Source: CAIZGX01 sp046048875
GTDB taxonomy: Bacteria; Bacteroidota; Bacteroidia; Flavobacteriales_D; Sanyastnellaceae
Assembly (NCBI GenBank): GCA_046048875.1
Contig: JBJOFG010000011.1
Location: forward strand, 62,001 to 126,000
Reading direction: 5' to 3'
Length of the DNA stretch: 64,000 nucleotides
The position numbers and the translations under genes are program-made. The notes under the pieces are model-generated. The model did no database searches and was not told the DNA's origin. It saw only the letters and a program-made list of their open reading frames with translations. Shown piece after piece: positions 42,966 through 52,427 of this stretch (position 1 is its first letter; each line of letters begins with the position of its first letter).

Positions 42966-45062
42966 ATGAGATTTTTCAAATCTATCTTGGTTTTGTTTGT
43001 TTGTTTGTCAATGGCAACATTGGCCGATGCACAGAATAAAAAGATTCAACAGGCAGATATCGAGTTTGCTGGACAAGGCTACAACCAAGCCGCAACCATG
43101 TATATTGCAGAGGTTACAAAAATCAAGAACATCGATGAAAAAGCACGTGTTCTTTACAACATCGCAGAGTGTTACAGAAACACCAAGCGTTATGGAATGA
43201 GTCTAGATTATTACGACAAGGCGATCAACGCTAAGTATGATAAGAAAACTGCAGATGTTTATTTGAACTACGGTATCGCCCTTCAAGAAATGGATCGTTT
43301 GGAAGATGCGATTGTTCAATACAACAAATATAAAGAGCGAGGTGGAAACGCAGCTTTAGCTGATATGCGCATTCAAACATGCACAAACGCTGCAACAGCA
43401 AAGAAAACCAGCGCTAAATCTCGTTACGTAGCAGAAAATGTTGAGTTTTTAAACTCCAGCGAGGAAGACTTCGGTTTGGCTTACGCTTCCAAGAAATGGG
43501 ATGAATTCGTATTTACTTCTGCTCGCAAAGAGGCTGTAGGAAGCGGTTTAAGCCCAATCAACGGAGATGAGTTCAAGGATGTATTCGTAGCCAAGTTGGA
43601 CAAGAAGTTCAAATTTCAAGGAGCGCCGATGCCAGCAAGCATCACTGTAAATACAGAAGCTCACGAGGCCGCGGGTGCTTTCGACAAAGATTATAAGACT
43701 TTATTCTTCACCCGTTGTGGTTTCGATAAGAAAGGAAGAATGGGTTGTGATATTTACACCGCGAATAAGCAAGGTGACAATTTCGCAACAGCTGAGTTGA
43801 TTGATATCATTAATAGAGAGTCAGATGACTCTTCTCGTGTTGGCCAGCCTTGTCTTTCTCCAGATGAGCAATATCTCGTATTCGCATCGAACATGCCAGG
43901 TGGAAAAGGTGGAAGAGATTTGTGGTACATGACTTTCGATAAGAAAGCTAAGAAATGGGCAAACCTTACGAATCTTGTCTCCTTGAATACAGCTGGAGAT
44001 GAGTACTACCCATACATTGCCGAAGACGGAACATTGTATTTCGCATCTAATGGTTACCCTGGTTTAGGTGGACTTGATATTTTCAAAGCAAAGAAGACCG
44101 GAGAGATGACTTATTCAGATGTTACTGCAATGCCGGCTCCGATTAACTCTTCTTCGGATGATTTCGCATTCATTATAGATAAGAAGCCAGTTTTGGATAA
44201 TGTTTTAATGGAAGGTGTGTTTGCTTGTTATTTCTCTTCAAACCGTCCTGGTGGAAAGGGTAAAGACGATATTTGGCATGCTTACGAGCGTCCATTGGAG
44301 TTCACAATGACAGGTACTGCCTACAATAAGAAAACTGGAAGCACTCTTTCAGGATGTAAAGTGACTATTGTTGGTTCTGACGGATCTACATACAATGTGG
44401 TTACAGATGCAAACGGAAGCTTCTTCTTAGACAAGACAAAAGTTAAAGTAGAAACCAAATACACCGTAGATATTCAAAAGGAAAACTTCATTGGTACGGC
44501 CGATAAGTTCTCTACAAAGGGTGCTAAAGAATCTACGAACTACCAACAAGATTATTTCTTAATTCCTGTTGAAATTGGTAAGGAATACCCAATGCCTACG
44601 GTATTGTATCCTTTCAACAAAACTGAATTGTTGATCAACGATGAAGTAAACAGTGCTGACTCATTGAGTTATTTGTTGAACATCTTAACTGAAAATCCAA
44701 CGTTCGTTGTTCAGTTAGAGTCTCACACAGATGCGCGTGGTGATGTGCCAAGTAACGACCGACTTTCACAAGGTCGTGCTGAAACTTGCGTTACCTATTT
44801 GACTTCAAAAGGAATTGCAGCAGATCGTTTAGTTGCAAAAGGAAAAGGAGAAAGCGAGCCTCGTACAATTAAGGAAGGAGACCGTTTGTCTGCAGAGACT
44901 TTCGCTGAATTCCCAATTGGAACTTTACTAGATGAAGCCTTTATTAATTCGTTGAAAGACAATGAAGTTAGAGAGCGTGCTCACCAATTGAATCGTCGTA
45001 CAACCTTTAGAATTTTAAGAACGGACTACGTTCCAGGTACTCCGGTTAACCCTAGTAAATAG
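42966..45062 (+). CDS. PorE-like OmpA-family protein of the T9SS
   Basis: The 698-aa envelope protein has a signal peptide (MRFFKSILVLFVCLSMATLADA), TPR helices (about 25-150, e.g. AECYRNTKRYGMSLDYYDKAI), a PD40-like beta-propeller (about 160-440, repeats such as CLSPDEQYLVFASNMPGGKGG), a carboxypeptidase regulatory-like domain (about 448-545) and an OmpA-like peptidoglycan-binding domain (about 555-690: LESHTDARGDVPSNDRLSQGRA). This TPR-propeller-CRD-OmpA order is that of PorE, which anchors the T9SS PorK/N ring to peptidoglycan. Paralogs with the same order exist, so PorE itself is likely but not certain. A terminator follows. Confidence 0.82.
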   Translation: MRFFKSILVLFVCLSMATLADAQNKKIQQADIEFAGQGYNQAATMYIAEVTKIKNIDEKARVLYNIAECYRNTKRYGMSLDYYDKAINAKYDKKTADVYLNYGIALQEMDRLEDAIVQYNKYKERGGNAALADMRIQTCTNAATAKKTSAKSRYVAENVEFLNSSEEDFGLAYASKKWDEFVFTSARKEAVGSGLSPINGDEFKDVFVAKLDKKFKFQGAPMPASITVNTEAHEAAGAFDKDYKTLFFTRCGFDKKGRMGCDIYTANKQGDNFATAELIDIINRESDDSSRVGQPCLSPDEQYLVFASNMPGGKGGRDLWYMTFDKKAKKWANLTNLVSLNTAGDEYYPYIAEDGTLYFASNGYPGLGGLDIFKAKKTGEMTYSDVTAMPAPINSSSDDFAFIIDKKPVLDNVLMEGVFACYFSSNRPGGKGKDDIWHAYERPLEFTMTGTAYNKKTGSTLSGCKVTIVGSDGSTYNVVTDANGSFFLDKTKVKVETKYTVDIQKENFIGTADKFSTKGAKESTNYQQDYFLIPVEIGKEYPMPTVLYPFNKTELLINDEVNSADSLSYLLNILTENPTFVVQLESHTDARGDVPSNDRLSQGRAETCVTYLTSKGIAADRLVAKGKGESEPRTIKEGDRLSAETFAEFPIGTLLDEAFINSLKDNEVRERAHQLNRRTTFRILRTDYVPGTPVNPSK

Positions 45063-45077
45063 CATTAAATCAAAAAG

Positions 45078-45107
45078 AAGGGCTGACACTCGCTGTCAGC
45101 CCTTTTT
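45078..45107 (+). terminator. Terminator after the PorE-like gene
   Basis: An 11-bp stem AAGGGCTGACA / TGTCAGCCCTT with loop CTCGC, then TTT. purM starts 9 nt later, so purM needs its own promoter or read-through. Confidence 0.92.
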
Positions 45108-45115
45108 ATTTATAT

Positions 45116-46288
45116 ATGAGTCAAGCCGAAAATAGATACAACAGCAGAGGAGTAAGCGCTTCCAAAGAGGACGTTCATGCTGCAATTAAAAACATTGACA
45201 AGGGACTTTTTCCAAAGGCCTTTTGTAAAATTGTTCCTGATTATTTAACGGGAAGCGAAGAGCATTGCATTGTCATGCATGCAGATGGCGCTGGAACGAA
45301 GTCTTCTTTAGCTTACATCTATTGGAAAGAGACAGGAGATCTTTCCGTGTGGAAGGGAATAGCGCAAGATGCTATTGTCATGAACATAGACGATTTGTTG
45401 TGCGTAGGAGCTGTAGATAACATTATGCTCAGCAGCACCATTGGCCGCAATAAGAACTTAGTGCCAGGCGAAGTAATTTCTTCCATAATTGCAGGCACCG
45501 AAGAGATCTGTCAAGAGCTAGAAAAACATGGTGTGAAAATTTATACCACTGGAGGAGAAACAGCAGATGTTGGTGACTTGGTTCGTACCATTATCGTTGA
45601 CTCGACTGTAGTTTGTCGTATGCGTCGTGACGAAGTCATAGACAATGCGAACATTGCTCCAGGACAAGTGATTGTTGGATTGGCTTCGTACGGACAAACC
45701 TCCTATGAGTCTGAGTATAACGGTGGGATGGGAAGCAATGGATTGACATCTGCACGTCACGATGTTTTCTACAACGATCTAATTGTGAAATATCCTGAAT
45801 CTTTCGACAGCGCTATTCCAAAGGAATTGGTTTATTCGGGTTCATATACACTTACAGATTATGTGCACGATTCAGAATTGAACGCCGGGAAATTGGTGCT
45901 TTCACCAACAAGAACCTATGCGCCAATTGTAAAACGAATTCTGGCGAATCGCCGAGACAAGATCAAGGGTATGGTTCATTGCAGTGGAGGTGGACAGACG
46001 AAGGTGCTTCACTTCACCAACAATGTGCACATTGTTAAAGACAATCTTTTCGCTATTCCACCACTGTTTAAAATGATTCAAGAAGAATCAAAAACACCTT
46101 GGCAGGAAATGTACAAAGTCTTCAACATGGGGCACCGTATGGAGTTCTACACCGATGAAGAGACCGCTTTGGAAATTATCAATTACGCCGACCAAGTGGG
46201 CTGTGCAGCACAGATTATTGGACGTGTAGAAGCGGGTAAGGGGAACACATTAGAAATTCGTTCCGAGCATGGAACATTTCAATATTAA
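45116..46288 (+). CDS. purM: Phosphoribosylformylglycinamidine cyclo-ligase (AIR synthase)
   Basis: Fifth step of purine synthesis: ATP-dependent ring closure of FGAM to AIR. The 390-aa protein fits the PurM/ThiL superfamily: NRYNSRGVSASKEDV, MHADGAGTKSSLAY (conserved Asp/Gly/Lys), QDAIVMNIDDLLCVGA and TTGGETADVGDLV. This Bacteroidota form differs in length from E. coli PurM (345 aa). It begins 9 nt after a strong terminator and is followed 9 nt later by prfA. Confidence 0.92.
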   Translation: MSQAENRYNSRGVSASKEDVHAAIKNIDKGLFPKAFCKIVPDYLTGSEEHCIVMHADGAGTKSSLAYIYWKETGDLSVWKGIAQDAIVMNIDDLLCVGAVDNIMLSSTIGRNKNLVPGEVISSIIAGTEEICQELEKHGVKIYTTGGETADVGDLVRTIIVDSTVVCRMRRDEVIDNANIAPGQVIVGLASYGQTSYESEYNGGMGSNGLTSARHDVFYNDLIVKYPESFDSAIPKELVYSGSYTLTDYVHDSELNAGKLVLSPTRTYAPIVKRILANRRDKIKGMVHCSGGGQTKVLHFTNNVHIVKDNLFAIPPLFKMIQEESKTPWQEMYKVFNMGHRMEFYTDEETALEIINYADQVGCAAQIIGRVEAGKGNTLEIRSEHGTFQY

Positions 46289-46297
46289 TTCGAAAGT

Positions 46298-47374
46298 ATG
46301 GAGTTGATAGATCGTTTGTCGGCTATTTCAGACAGATACAACGAGGTGGGAAAGAGTATCACCGATCCTACGGTAATTGCCGATATGAAAAAATATCCGG
46401 CACTTATGCGCGAGTATCGCGAATTGGAAAAAATAAATATCGTTTACTTAGAATATAAAAAGGCTCTCGACGATTTGAAGGGGGCCAAAGAAATTTTATA
46501 CAGCAACGAAAGCGCTGACTTGAAAGAAATGGCGCAAGAAGAGTACAATGAATTGTCTCCGAAAATTGCTGAAATGGAAGAGGCGATTAAGTTTCTTCTC
46601 ATTCCAAAAGATCCGGAAGATACCAAAAACGTTATCGTTGAAATCCGCGCTGGAACAGGCGGTGACGAGGCATCTATTTTCGCTGGTGATTTGTTCAAGA
46701 TGTACACACGTTACATCCAAGACAAAGGGTGGAGCATGGAAGTGTTGAATTTGAGTGAAGGAACCATGGGCGGATTCAAGGAAGTTTCGTTCAAGGTGGA
46801 AGGAGACGAGGTATATGGCACCATGAAGTTTGAAAGCGGTGTGCATCGTGTGCAACGCGTTCCAGCAACCGAAACACAAGGACGTGTACACACCTCAGCG
46901 GCTACAGTTGCCGTTATGCCTGAAGCGGAAGAGTTCGACGTTGTGGTGAATATGTCAGACATTCGCAGAGACACGTATCGAGCAAGTGGTGCGGGTGGAC
47001 AGCACGTAAACAAGACGGAGTCTGCCGTTCGTTTAACACACATTCCAACCGGGGTCATTGTTGCTTGTCAGGAAGGAAGAAGTCAGCATGAAAACATGGA
47101 CAAGGCCATGACCATGTTGCGGTCACGTATTTTTGAAGCGGAGGTGAATCGTAGACACGAAGAGCGTTCTCGCATGCGTAAGTCGCTCGTGAGCACAGGA
47201 GATAGAAGCGCGAAGATTCGCACATACAACTATCCGCAAGGACGTGTGACGGATCACCGCATTAACTTAACGTTGTACAATTTAGATGCTGCCATGAATG
47301 GTGAAATTGCTGAAGTCATTGAAGCATTGAAATTAGCAGAGAACACAGAAAAACTTAAGGAAGGAAATTCATAA
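46298..47374 (+). CDS. prfA: Peptide chain release factor 1
   Basis: Terminates translation at UAA and UAG. The 358-aa protein shows the peptide anticodon region RVPATETQGRVHTSA (PAT), the catalytic GGQ in GAGGQHVNKTES, SAVRLTHIPTG and SLVSTGDRSAKIRTYN. The length is normal. One nt separates its stop from pyrF; together with purM it forms a purM-prfA-pyrF operon. Confidence 0.97.
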   Translation: MELIDRLSAISDRYNEVGKSITDPTVIADMKKYPALMREYRELEKINIVYLEYKKALDDLKGAKEILYSNESADLKEMAQEEYNELSPKIAEMEEAIKFLLIPKDPEDTKNVIVEIRAGTGGDEASIFAGDLFKMYTRYIQDKGWSMEVLNLSEGTMGGFKEVSFKVEGDEVYGTMKFESGVHRVQRVPATETQGRVHTSAATVAVMPEAEEFDVVVNMSDIRRDTYRASGAGGQHVNKTESAVRLTHIPTGVIVACQEGRSQHENMDKAMTMLRSRIFEAEVNRRHEERSRMRKSLVSTGDRSAKIRTYNYPQGRVTDHRINLTLYNLDAAMNGEIAEVIEALKLAENTEKLKEGNS

Positions 47375-47375
47375 G

Positions 47376-48161
47376 ATGAACAAGGCGAAATTGGTAGAGT
47401 TAATTCGTTCAAGAAAAAGTTTCTTGTGCGTTGGATTGGACACAGACCCGTCGAAGCTTCCAGCGGGTGTTAGCGCGCTTGAATTCAATAAGTCGATTAT
47501 TGACGCAACAAGAGAGTTTGCAGTGTCCTATAAGCCTAATTTGGCGTTTTATGAAGCTATGGGAAGACAAGGCTGGGATATTCTTGAGGAAACTGTTGAA
47601 TATATTGGAAAGGAACACTTCACAATTGCAGATGCAAAACGCGGTGATATCGGAAATACCTCAAGCTATTACGCGAAAGCATTTTTTGAAACTTACGGAT
47701 TCGACAGTATCACTGTAGCACCCTATATGGGTAAGGACAGTGTTTCACCTTTCTTGCAATTTCAAGACAAGTGGGCAATTGTTTTAGCGCTCACTTCAAA
47801 CGAAGGATCGAAAGATTTTCAAACACAGAAAATAGGAGAGGAGTATCTTTTTGAAAAAGTATTGCGCGATGTGGCTTCATGGGGAACCGATGAGAACACG
47901 ATGTTCGTCGTTGGCGCAACCAAGGCGGAAAGGCTCGCGCAGATTCGTGAAATTATTCCGAATCACTTCTTACTTGTCCCTGGTGTTGGTGCTCAAGGCG
48001 GAAGCTTGCAAGATGTTGTGAAGTACGGAATGAACGATGAAGTTGGTTTGTTAATCAACGCTAGTCGCTCAATCTTGTACGCGTCATCGGGCGCAGATTA
48101 CGCAAGTGCTGCTGCTGCGGAAGCGAAGAAGATGCAGGAAGAGATGGCGGTTTACTTGTAA
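47376..48161 (+). CDS. pyrF: Orotidine 5'-phosphate decarboxylase, type 2
   Basis: Last step of UMP synthesis. The 261-aa protein has the catalytic Asp-Lys array ADAKRGDIGNTS, with CVGLDTDPSKLP at the N-terminus, FYEAMGRQGWDIL, PYMGKDSVSPFL, FVVGATKAERL and LLVPGVGAQGG. It is the long type 2 form found in Bacteroidota and mycobacteria. The end overlaps the converging GNAT gene by 10 nt. Confidence 0.96.
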   Translation: MNKAKLVELIRSRKSFLCVGLDTDPSKLPAGVSALEFNKSIIDATREFAVSYKPNLAFYEAMGRQGWDILEETVEYIGKEHFTIADAKRGDIGNTSSYYAKAFFETYGFDSITVAPYMGKDSVSPFLQFQDKWAIVLALTSNEGSKDFQTQKIGEEYLFEKVLRDVASWGTDENTMFVVGATKAERLAQIREIIPNHFLLVPGVGAQGGSLQDVVKYGMNDEVGLLINASRSILYASSGADYASAAAAEAKKMQEEMAVYL

Positions 48162-48703
48162 TCCCTCACCATACAATACGTCTTAAACCCAGAGACAATG
48201 CGTTCTTCGTGAACACGAAAGCCAATACGTTCATAAACGCGTCTGTTTTTTTCAATGGTGGTTTCAACCAAGATGGGCAATTTTGTTTCTTGTTGAAATT
48301 GAAATAACTTATTCTTCAATTCGAAAATAGCGCCGTGTCCACGCGCAGACTTTCGAACGGCCAAGTAACTGCAATAAATGAAATTGTCCCACTGCGAATG
48401 GAACTTAGAAACTTCGTTCTTTCGCTTCAAGACCCTTACAATTCGAAACGGTCCAATGCCTAATAGAAGTAGCAAAAGGAAATAAAGAAAATTTGGCTTT
48501 CGCTTGTTCTTATTCGCGAAAAATAAAATTATTCCTTCCCCCGTGGAATCTAAATAAACGCCTCTGTTGCGTTTCGCTTCAGAATGATAATACAACGAAA
48601 TGAGCCAAACTTTAAAACGAAAGAAACCCTTGTTTCCAACCGAAAAGAAAACAGACGGATTGTCGACAAGGGTTTCATTCAATAAATACAACGCACGAGA
48701 CAT
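48152..48703 (-). CDS. GNAT-like acetyltransferase with membrane segment
   Basis: The 183-aa protein has the C-terminal part of a GNAT fold: YLAVRKSARGHGAIFELKNKL (motif A, with R-x-x-G-H-G) and TTIEKNRRVYERIGFRVHEE. A strongly hydrophobic stretch (FLYFLLLLLLGIGPFRIV, about 75-92) interrupts the domain and probably anchors it to the membrane. Substrate unknown. It follows pruA by 9 nt. Confidence 0.65.
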   Translation of the reverse strand: MSRALYLLNETLVDNPSVFFSVGNKGFFRFKVWLISLYYHSEAKRNRGVYLDSTGEGIILFFANKNKRKPNFLYFLLLLLLGIGPFRIVRVLKRKNEVSKFHSQWDNFIYCSYLAVRKSARGHGAIFELKNKLFQFQQETKLPILVETTIEKNRRVYERIGFRVHEERIVSGFKTYCMVRDYK

Positions 48704-48712
48704 GACAGCCTA

Positions 48713-50341
48713 TTATGCGTTCCAAGGATACGTGTAGTGCGTTGGAGCAACAAAGGTTTCCTTAATGGTTCTAGGAGAAACCCAACGCAACAAGTTCAAG
48801 TATGATCCAGCTTTGTCGTTGGTTCCACTTCCACGCGCGCCACCAAACGGCTGCTGTCCTACAACTGCTCCAGTTGGCTTGTCGTTTATGTAGAAGTTAC
48901 CTGCGGCATTTTCCAATACGCGCATTGCCTGATTAATTGCATAACGATCCTTAGAAATAACGGCTCCAGTTAGCGCATAGTCGCTGGTTTCATTCACCAA
49001 ATGCAAGGTGTCTGCCCACAACTCATCTTCGTACACATAAAGCGTTACAACAGGGCCGAAAATTTCTTCTTCCATGGTGCGGAACTTCGGATTGGTAGTC
49101 ACCACAACCGTTGGATCAATGAAGTATCCAACAGCGTCGTTGTAGGTTCCGCCAGCAATAATCTCAGCGTCGCTTTGCGTTTTAATGTATTCGATGTATC
49201 CTTTGATTTTATCGAATGCGCGGCGATCAATAACTGCATTCACGAAATTGGTGTAGTCCTCCGGACTTCCAACTTTAATATTTTTTAAATCACTTACTAT
49301 TTTCTCTTTCACAGCAGGCCACAAGGAGCGAGGGATGTAGCTGCGACTAGCCGCAGAACATTTCTGTCCTTGGAATTCGAATGCACCACGAACAATAGCA
49401 GTAGCTACTTCTTCAGCGTTTGCGGACGGATGAGCCACAACGAAATCTTTTCCTCCGGTTTCTCCAACAATGCGAGGATATGTTCTGTACTTATCCAGGT
49501 TGCTTCCAATCTCTTTCCATAAGTGTTTGAACACTGCGGTAGATCCTGTGAAGTGAAGTCCCGCGAAATCTCTGTGAGAGAACACCACATCTCCAGCAAC
49601 CGGTCCGTCAACAGTTATCATATTAATAACTCCCTCTGGTAATCCAGCATCACGGAACAATTCCATAATCACATGCGCGCTGTACACCTGCGTATCTGCG
49701 GGCTTCCAAACACAGACATTGCCCATCATGGCTGCGCTTGCAGGTAAGTTTCCTGCAATTGCCGTAAAGTTGAATGGAGTAATTGCGAAGACAAATCCTT
49801 CTAACGGACGGTATTCCAAACGATTCCACATGCCTGGCTGTGAACCTGGTTGTTCGTTGTAAATCTGTTGCATGTACAACACGTTGAAGCGAAGGAAATC
49901 AATGAACTCACACGCCGCATCTATTTCAGCTTGATGTGCATTCTTTCCTTGTCCCAACATAGTCGCTGCATTCATGCGGTCTCTGTATGGGCCTGCCAGC
50001 AAATCGGCTGCACGAAGGAAAATCGCAGCACGATGCTCCCATGGCAATTGCGACCAGCGCTCGCGCGCAGCCAATGCGGTGTCAATGGCTTTGATCACGT
50101 GATCTTTCGTTCCGCGATTCAAATATCCCAACACTTTTGCATGCTCTTGCGGAGAAGTAAGTGGAAGTTTTTCGTCGGTGCGAATCAACTCCGATCCAAT
50201 GTACATCGGAACATCAATCGGTTCTTGATTGTACATCTTTTTGTACATGGCTGAAAGCGATGCACGCTCTGCACTTCCAGGTGCATATCCTTTTACAGGT
50301 TCATTAACGGGAAGTGGTACTTGAAATACTCCTTTAGGCAT
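48713..50341 (-). CDS. pruA: L-glutamate gamma-semialdehyde dehydrogenase
   Basis: Oxidises glutamate semialdehyde (P5C) to glutamate with NAD, second step of proline breakdown. The 542-aa aldehyde dehydrogenase shows ITPFNFTAIAGNLP, GFTGSTAVF-like HFTGSTAVFKHLWKE, VGETGGKD (Glu near 291), GQKCSAASR (nucleophile Cys near 327) and EEEIFGPVVTLYVY. The long N-terminus matches the P5C dehydrogenase type rather than the bifunctional PutA. It lies 3 nt after the M49 peptidase gene, linking peptide breakdown with amino acid use. Confidence 0.95.
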   Translation of the reverse strand: MPKGVFQVPLPVNEPVKGYAPGSAERASLSAMYKKMYNQEPIDVPMYIGSELIRTDEKLPLTSPQEHAKVLGYLNRGTKDHVIKAIDTALAARERWSQLPWEHRAAIFLRAADLLAGPYRDRMNAATMLGQGKNAHQAEIDAACEFIDFLRFNVLYMQQIYNEQPGSQPGMWNRLEYRPLEGFVFAITPFNFTAIAGNLPASAAMMGNVCVWKPADTQVYSAHVIMELFRDAGLPEGVINMITVDGPVAGDVVFSHRDFAGLHFTGSTAVFKHLWKEIGSNLDKYRTYPRIVGETGGKDFVVAHPSANAEEVATAIVRGAFEFQGQKCSAASRSYIPRSLWPAVKEKIVSDLKNIKVGSPEDYTNFVNAVIDRRAFDKIKGYIEYIKTQSDAEIIAGGTYNDAVGYFIDPTVVVTTNPKFRTMEEEIFGPVVTLYVYEDELWADTLHLVNETSDYALTGAVISKDRYAINQAMRVLENAAGNFYINDKPTGAVVGQQPFGGARGSGTNDKAGSYLNLLRWVSPRTIKETFVAPTHYTYPWNA

Positions 50342-50344
50342 ATC

Positions 50345-52381
50345 TTATTTTTTTGGTGCAAGGAAACCGTAGTTCTTGCTGTAGTTTAACATTTGTTCTG
50401 CGAATGTCTTGGCGTAACTCACGGTCACGTCAATCATTTTTCCGTTTGAATCTAACACTGGAGTTAGAATTGGATTTACGAATCCGTTGTATGGAGGAAT
50501 GTTTAATTTCTCTGATCTAGCAAGCACTTCAGCGTGTAAGGTTGGATCTACTTTCTTTCCGTATCCGTCTGCCAATGCTTTCGCGGCGTTGTAATCACCT
50601 TGAGAAGTAATGCGTTGAACTTCGGTAAGTAACATTCCAACAAGTGTGCGCATTTTGTCATAGTTGTTGATGTTGAAGTATGTTTTTCCGTCTCGGACTT
50701 CTCTTGAAATGACATTCGCTGAAGCTCCTTTTTCAATCAACCAATTGCTTATCCAAGCGCGATTACGCATATGAGCTTCAGCAATGTCTTCACCCATTTT
50801 CAATCTTCTCAGTTGAACCAGCATCGCGTTGCGTATGTATCCATCGTATTCGGCCATTCCAACTTCTAGACTTTCCATCAATCCCATTTCAACCAACTTC
50901 GGGTCCATGACATAGTACAGGGCAACCAAGTCAGCTCTTCCTTCTTCAATCGTTGAAGCGAACTCTTTCAAGGTTTGTGAACTTGCTGAAACATTCGGCT
51001 CCAATTGTCCACTTGCGTGTCCAATTACTTCGTGCATAGCCGTGTGCATCTTTCCTGCAGTTGCACCGTACTTTTCAGCGCGAGCAATTTCTTCTTCGTC
51101 ATTCGCGAATTCTCTTAACATTCCTGAACCACCTGCGTTGTTCGCAGCGTCTTCAATGTTTCCTAAACTCACGCTCTTCGATCCGTGCATAGCACGAATC
51201 CATTGTGCATTCGGAAGGTTCACTCCAATTGGAGTAGATGGATTGGCATCGCCAGATTCTCCTGCAACGTTCACCACTTTGTAGGTGATTCCTTTTACTT
51301 CTTTCTTCTTGTGTTCAGGAAGGATAGGGGAGTTGTCTTCGAACCACTGTGCGTTTTGCATCATTACTTTCATTCGATCACTCGCTTCGAAGTCGTTGAT
51401 TTCAACAATAGATTCGTATGAACCACGCTTTCCAAGTGGATCGTTGTACACCTCAACAAATCCATGAATGAAGTCAATATCGCCTTCAGTGGCTTTCACC
51501 CATTGAATATTGAAATCGTCCCATGTGCGCAAATCTCCTGTTGTATAGAATTCAATCAACTTACGAAGTGCAACAGCTTGCTTGTCGTTTTCAGCAACCT
51601 TTTCGGCTTTGTTCAACCAGAATACAACCTGCTCCAAAGCAGCGCTGTATTTGCCTCCCACGCGATATACATCTTCCACAATAACGCCGTTTTCTTTGCG
51701 AAGGTTTGCGTTAATGCCGTAAGACAATGGAGCGCGGTCGCCCGCAACTTCCTTCGATGCATAATAATCAAAGGCTTCTTTCGTGCTAACGCCTTCGTAG
51801 AAATTCACAGCAGAATTTTCAACCAATCCTTTCGATGCATCGCTTTCAACTTTCATTGCAGCAACATTCGGATTGAAAATCACTTCCATAATTTCTTCTG
51901 AAACCTGCGTGCTAGTAGCAGCGCAGAGTGTAGTGAAATATTCCTTGCTGAATTTCGGCGTGTGCTTAATGTTGCTGTAATGGTGATGAATACCGTTGCT
52001 CATCCACAATTGCTTCAAATAAGTTTCCAAATTCAACCATTCTTCAGACGTTTTATCGCCGTTGTAAGTCGTGTAAACTTTTTCGAAAATGCTACGAACT
52101 TCCAAGTTGTACTTGCAGTTCTGATCCCACATAATATCGCGTCCAGCAAGGCCTGCCTGCGTTAAATAGTACACCAGCTCTTTCTGTTTGGTGGTTAACT
52201 TGTCAAATCCGTCGAGCTTGTATCGAAGAATACGAATGTCGGCGAAGCGATCCACTTCGTATTCGAACGCGCCGTTCTCAGTTTCTGTTTTCGGAAGCTG
52301 CGCAACCTGATCTTTAAATTGGAAATAGCACCATGCTGTTAGGCCAAGTGCAATGAATGAGGCAAGTAATATTCTTTTCAT
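50345..52381 (-). CDS. M49 (dipeptidyl peptidase III-like) metallopeptidase
   Basis: The 678-aa protein has an N-terminal hydrophobic segment (LLASFIALGLTAWCYF) that may anchor or export it. The M49 zinc motif is HEVIGH (about 448) with the second motif EEGRADLVALYY (about 476), and the substrate part includes NNAGGSGMLREFAND. Family members release dipeptides from N-termini of short peptides. It is first in the operon with pruA and the GNAT gene, divergent from the DECD-box helicase. Confidence 0.9.
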   Translation of the reverse strand: MKRILLASFIALGLTAWCYFQFKDQVAQLPKTETENGAFEYEVDRFADIRILRYKLDGFDKLTTKQKELVYYLTQAGLAGRDIMWDQNCKYNLEVRSIFEKVYTTYNGDKTSEEWLNLETYLKQLWMSNGIHHHYSNIKHTPKFSKEYFTTLCAATSTQVSEEIMEVIFNPNVAAMKVESDASKGLVENSAVNFYEGVSTKEAFDYYASKEVAGDRAPLSYGINANLRKENGVIVEDVYRVGGKYSAALEQVVFWLNKAEKVAENDKQAVALRKLIEFYTTGDLRTWDDFNIQWVKATEGDIDFIHGFVEVYNDPLGKRGSYESIVEINDFEASDRMKVMMQNAQWFEDNSPILPEHKKKEVKGITYKVVNVAGESGDANPSTPIGVNLPNAQWIRAMHGSKSVSLGNIEDAANNAGGSGMLREFANDEEEIARAEKYGATAGKMHTAMHEVIGHASGQLEPNVSASSQTLKEFASTIEEGRADLVALYYVMDPKLVEMGLMESLEVGMAEYDGYIRNAMLVQLRRLKMGEDIAEAHMRNRAWISNWLIEKGASANVISREVRDGKTYFNINNYDKMRTLVGMLLTEVQRITSQGDYNAAKALADGYGKKVDPTLHAEVLARSEKLNIPPYNGFVNPILTPVLDSNGKMIDVTVSYAKTFAEQMLNYSKNYGFLAPKK

Positions 52382-52415
52382 TGAAAATGATTTTCGGACA
52401 CGAAGATAAGAAGGT

Positions 52416-52423
52416 TACCTTTG
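52416..52423 (+). promoter_or_regulatory. -7 element directly before the DECD-box helicase
   Basis: TACCTTTG matches TAnnTTTG and ends 4 nt before the ATG at 52428. Confidence 0.5.
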
Positions 52424-52427
52424 TCGA

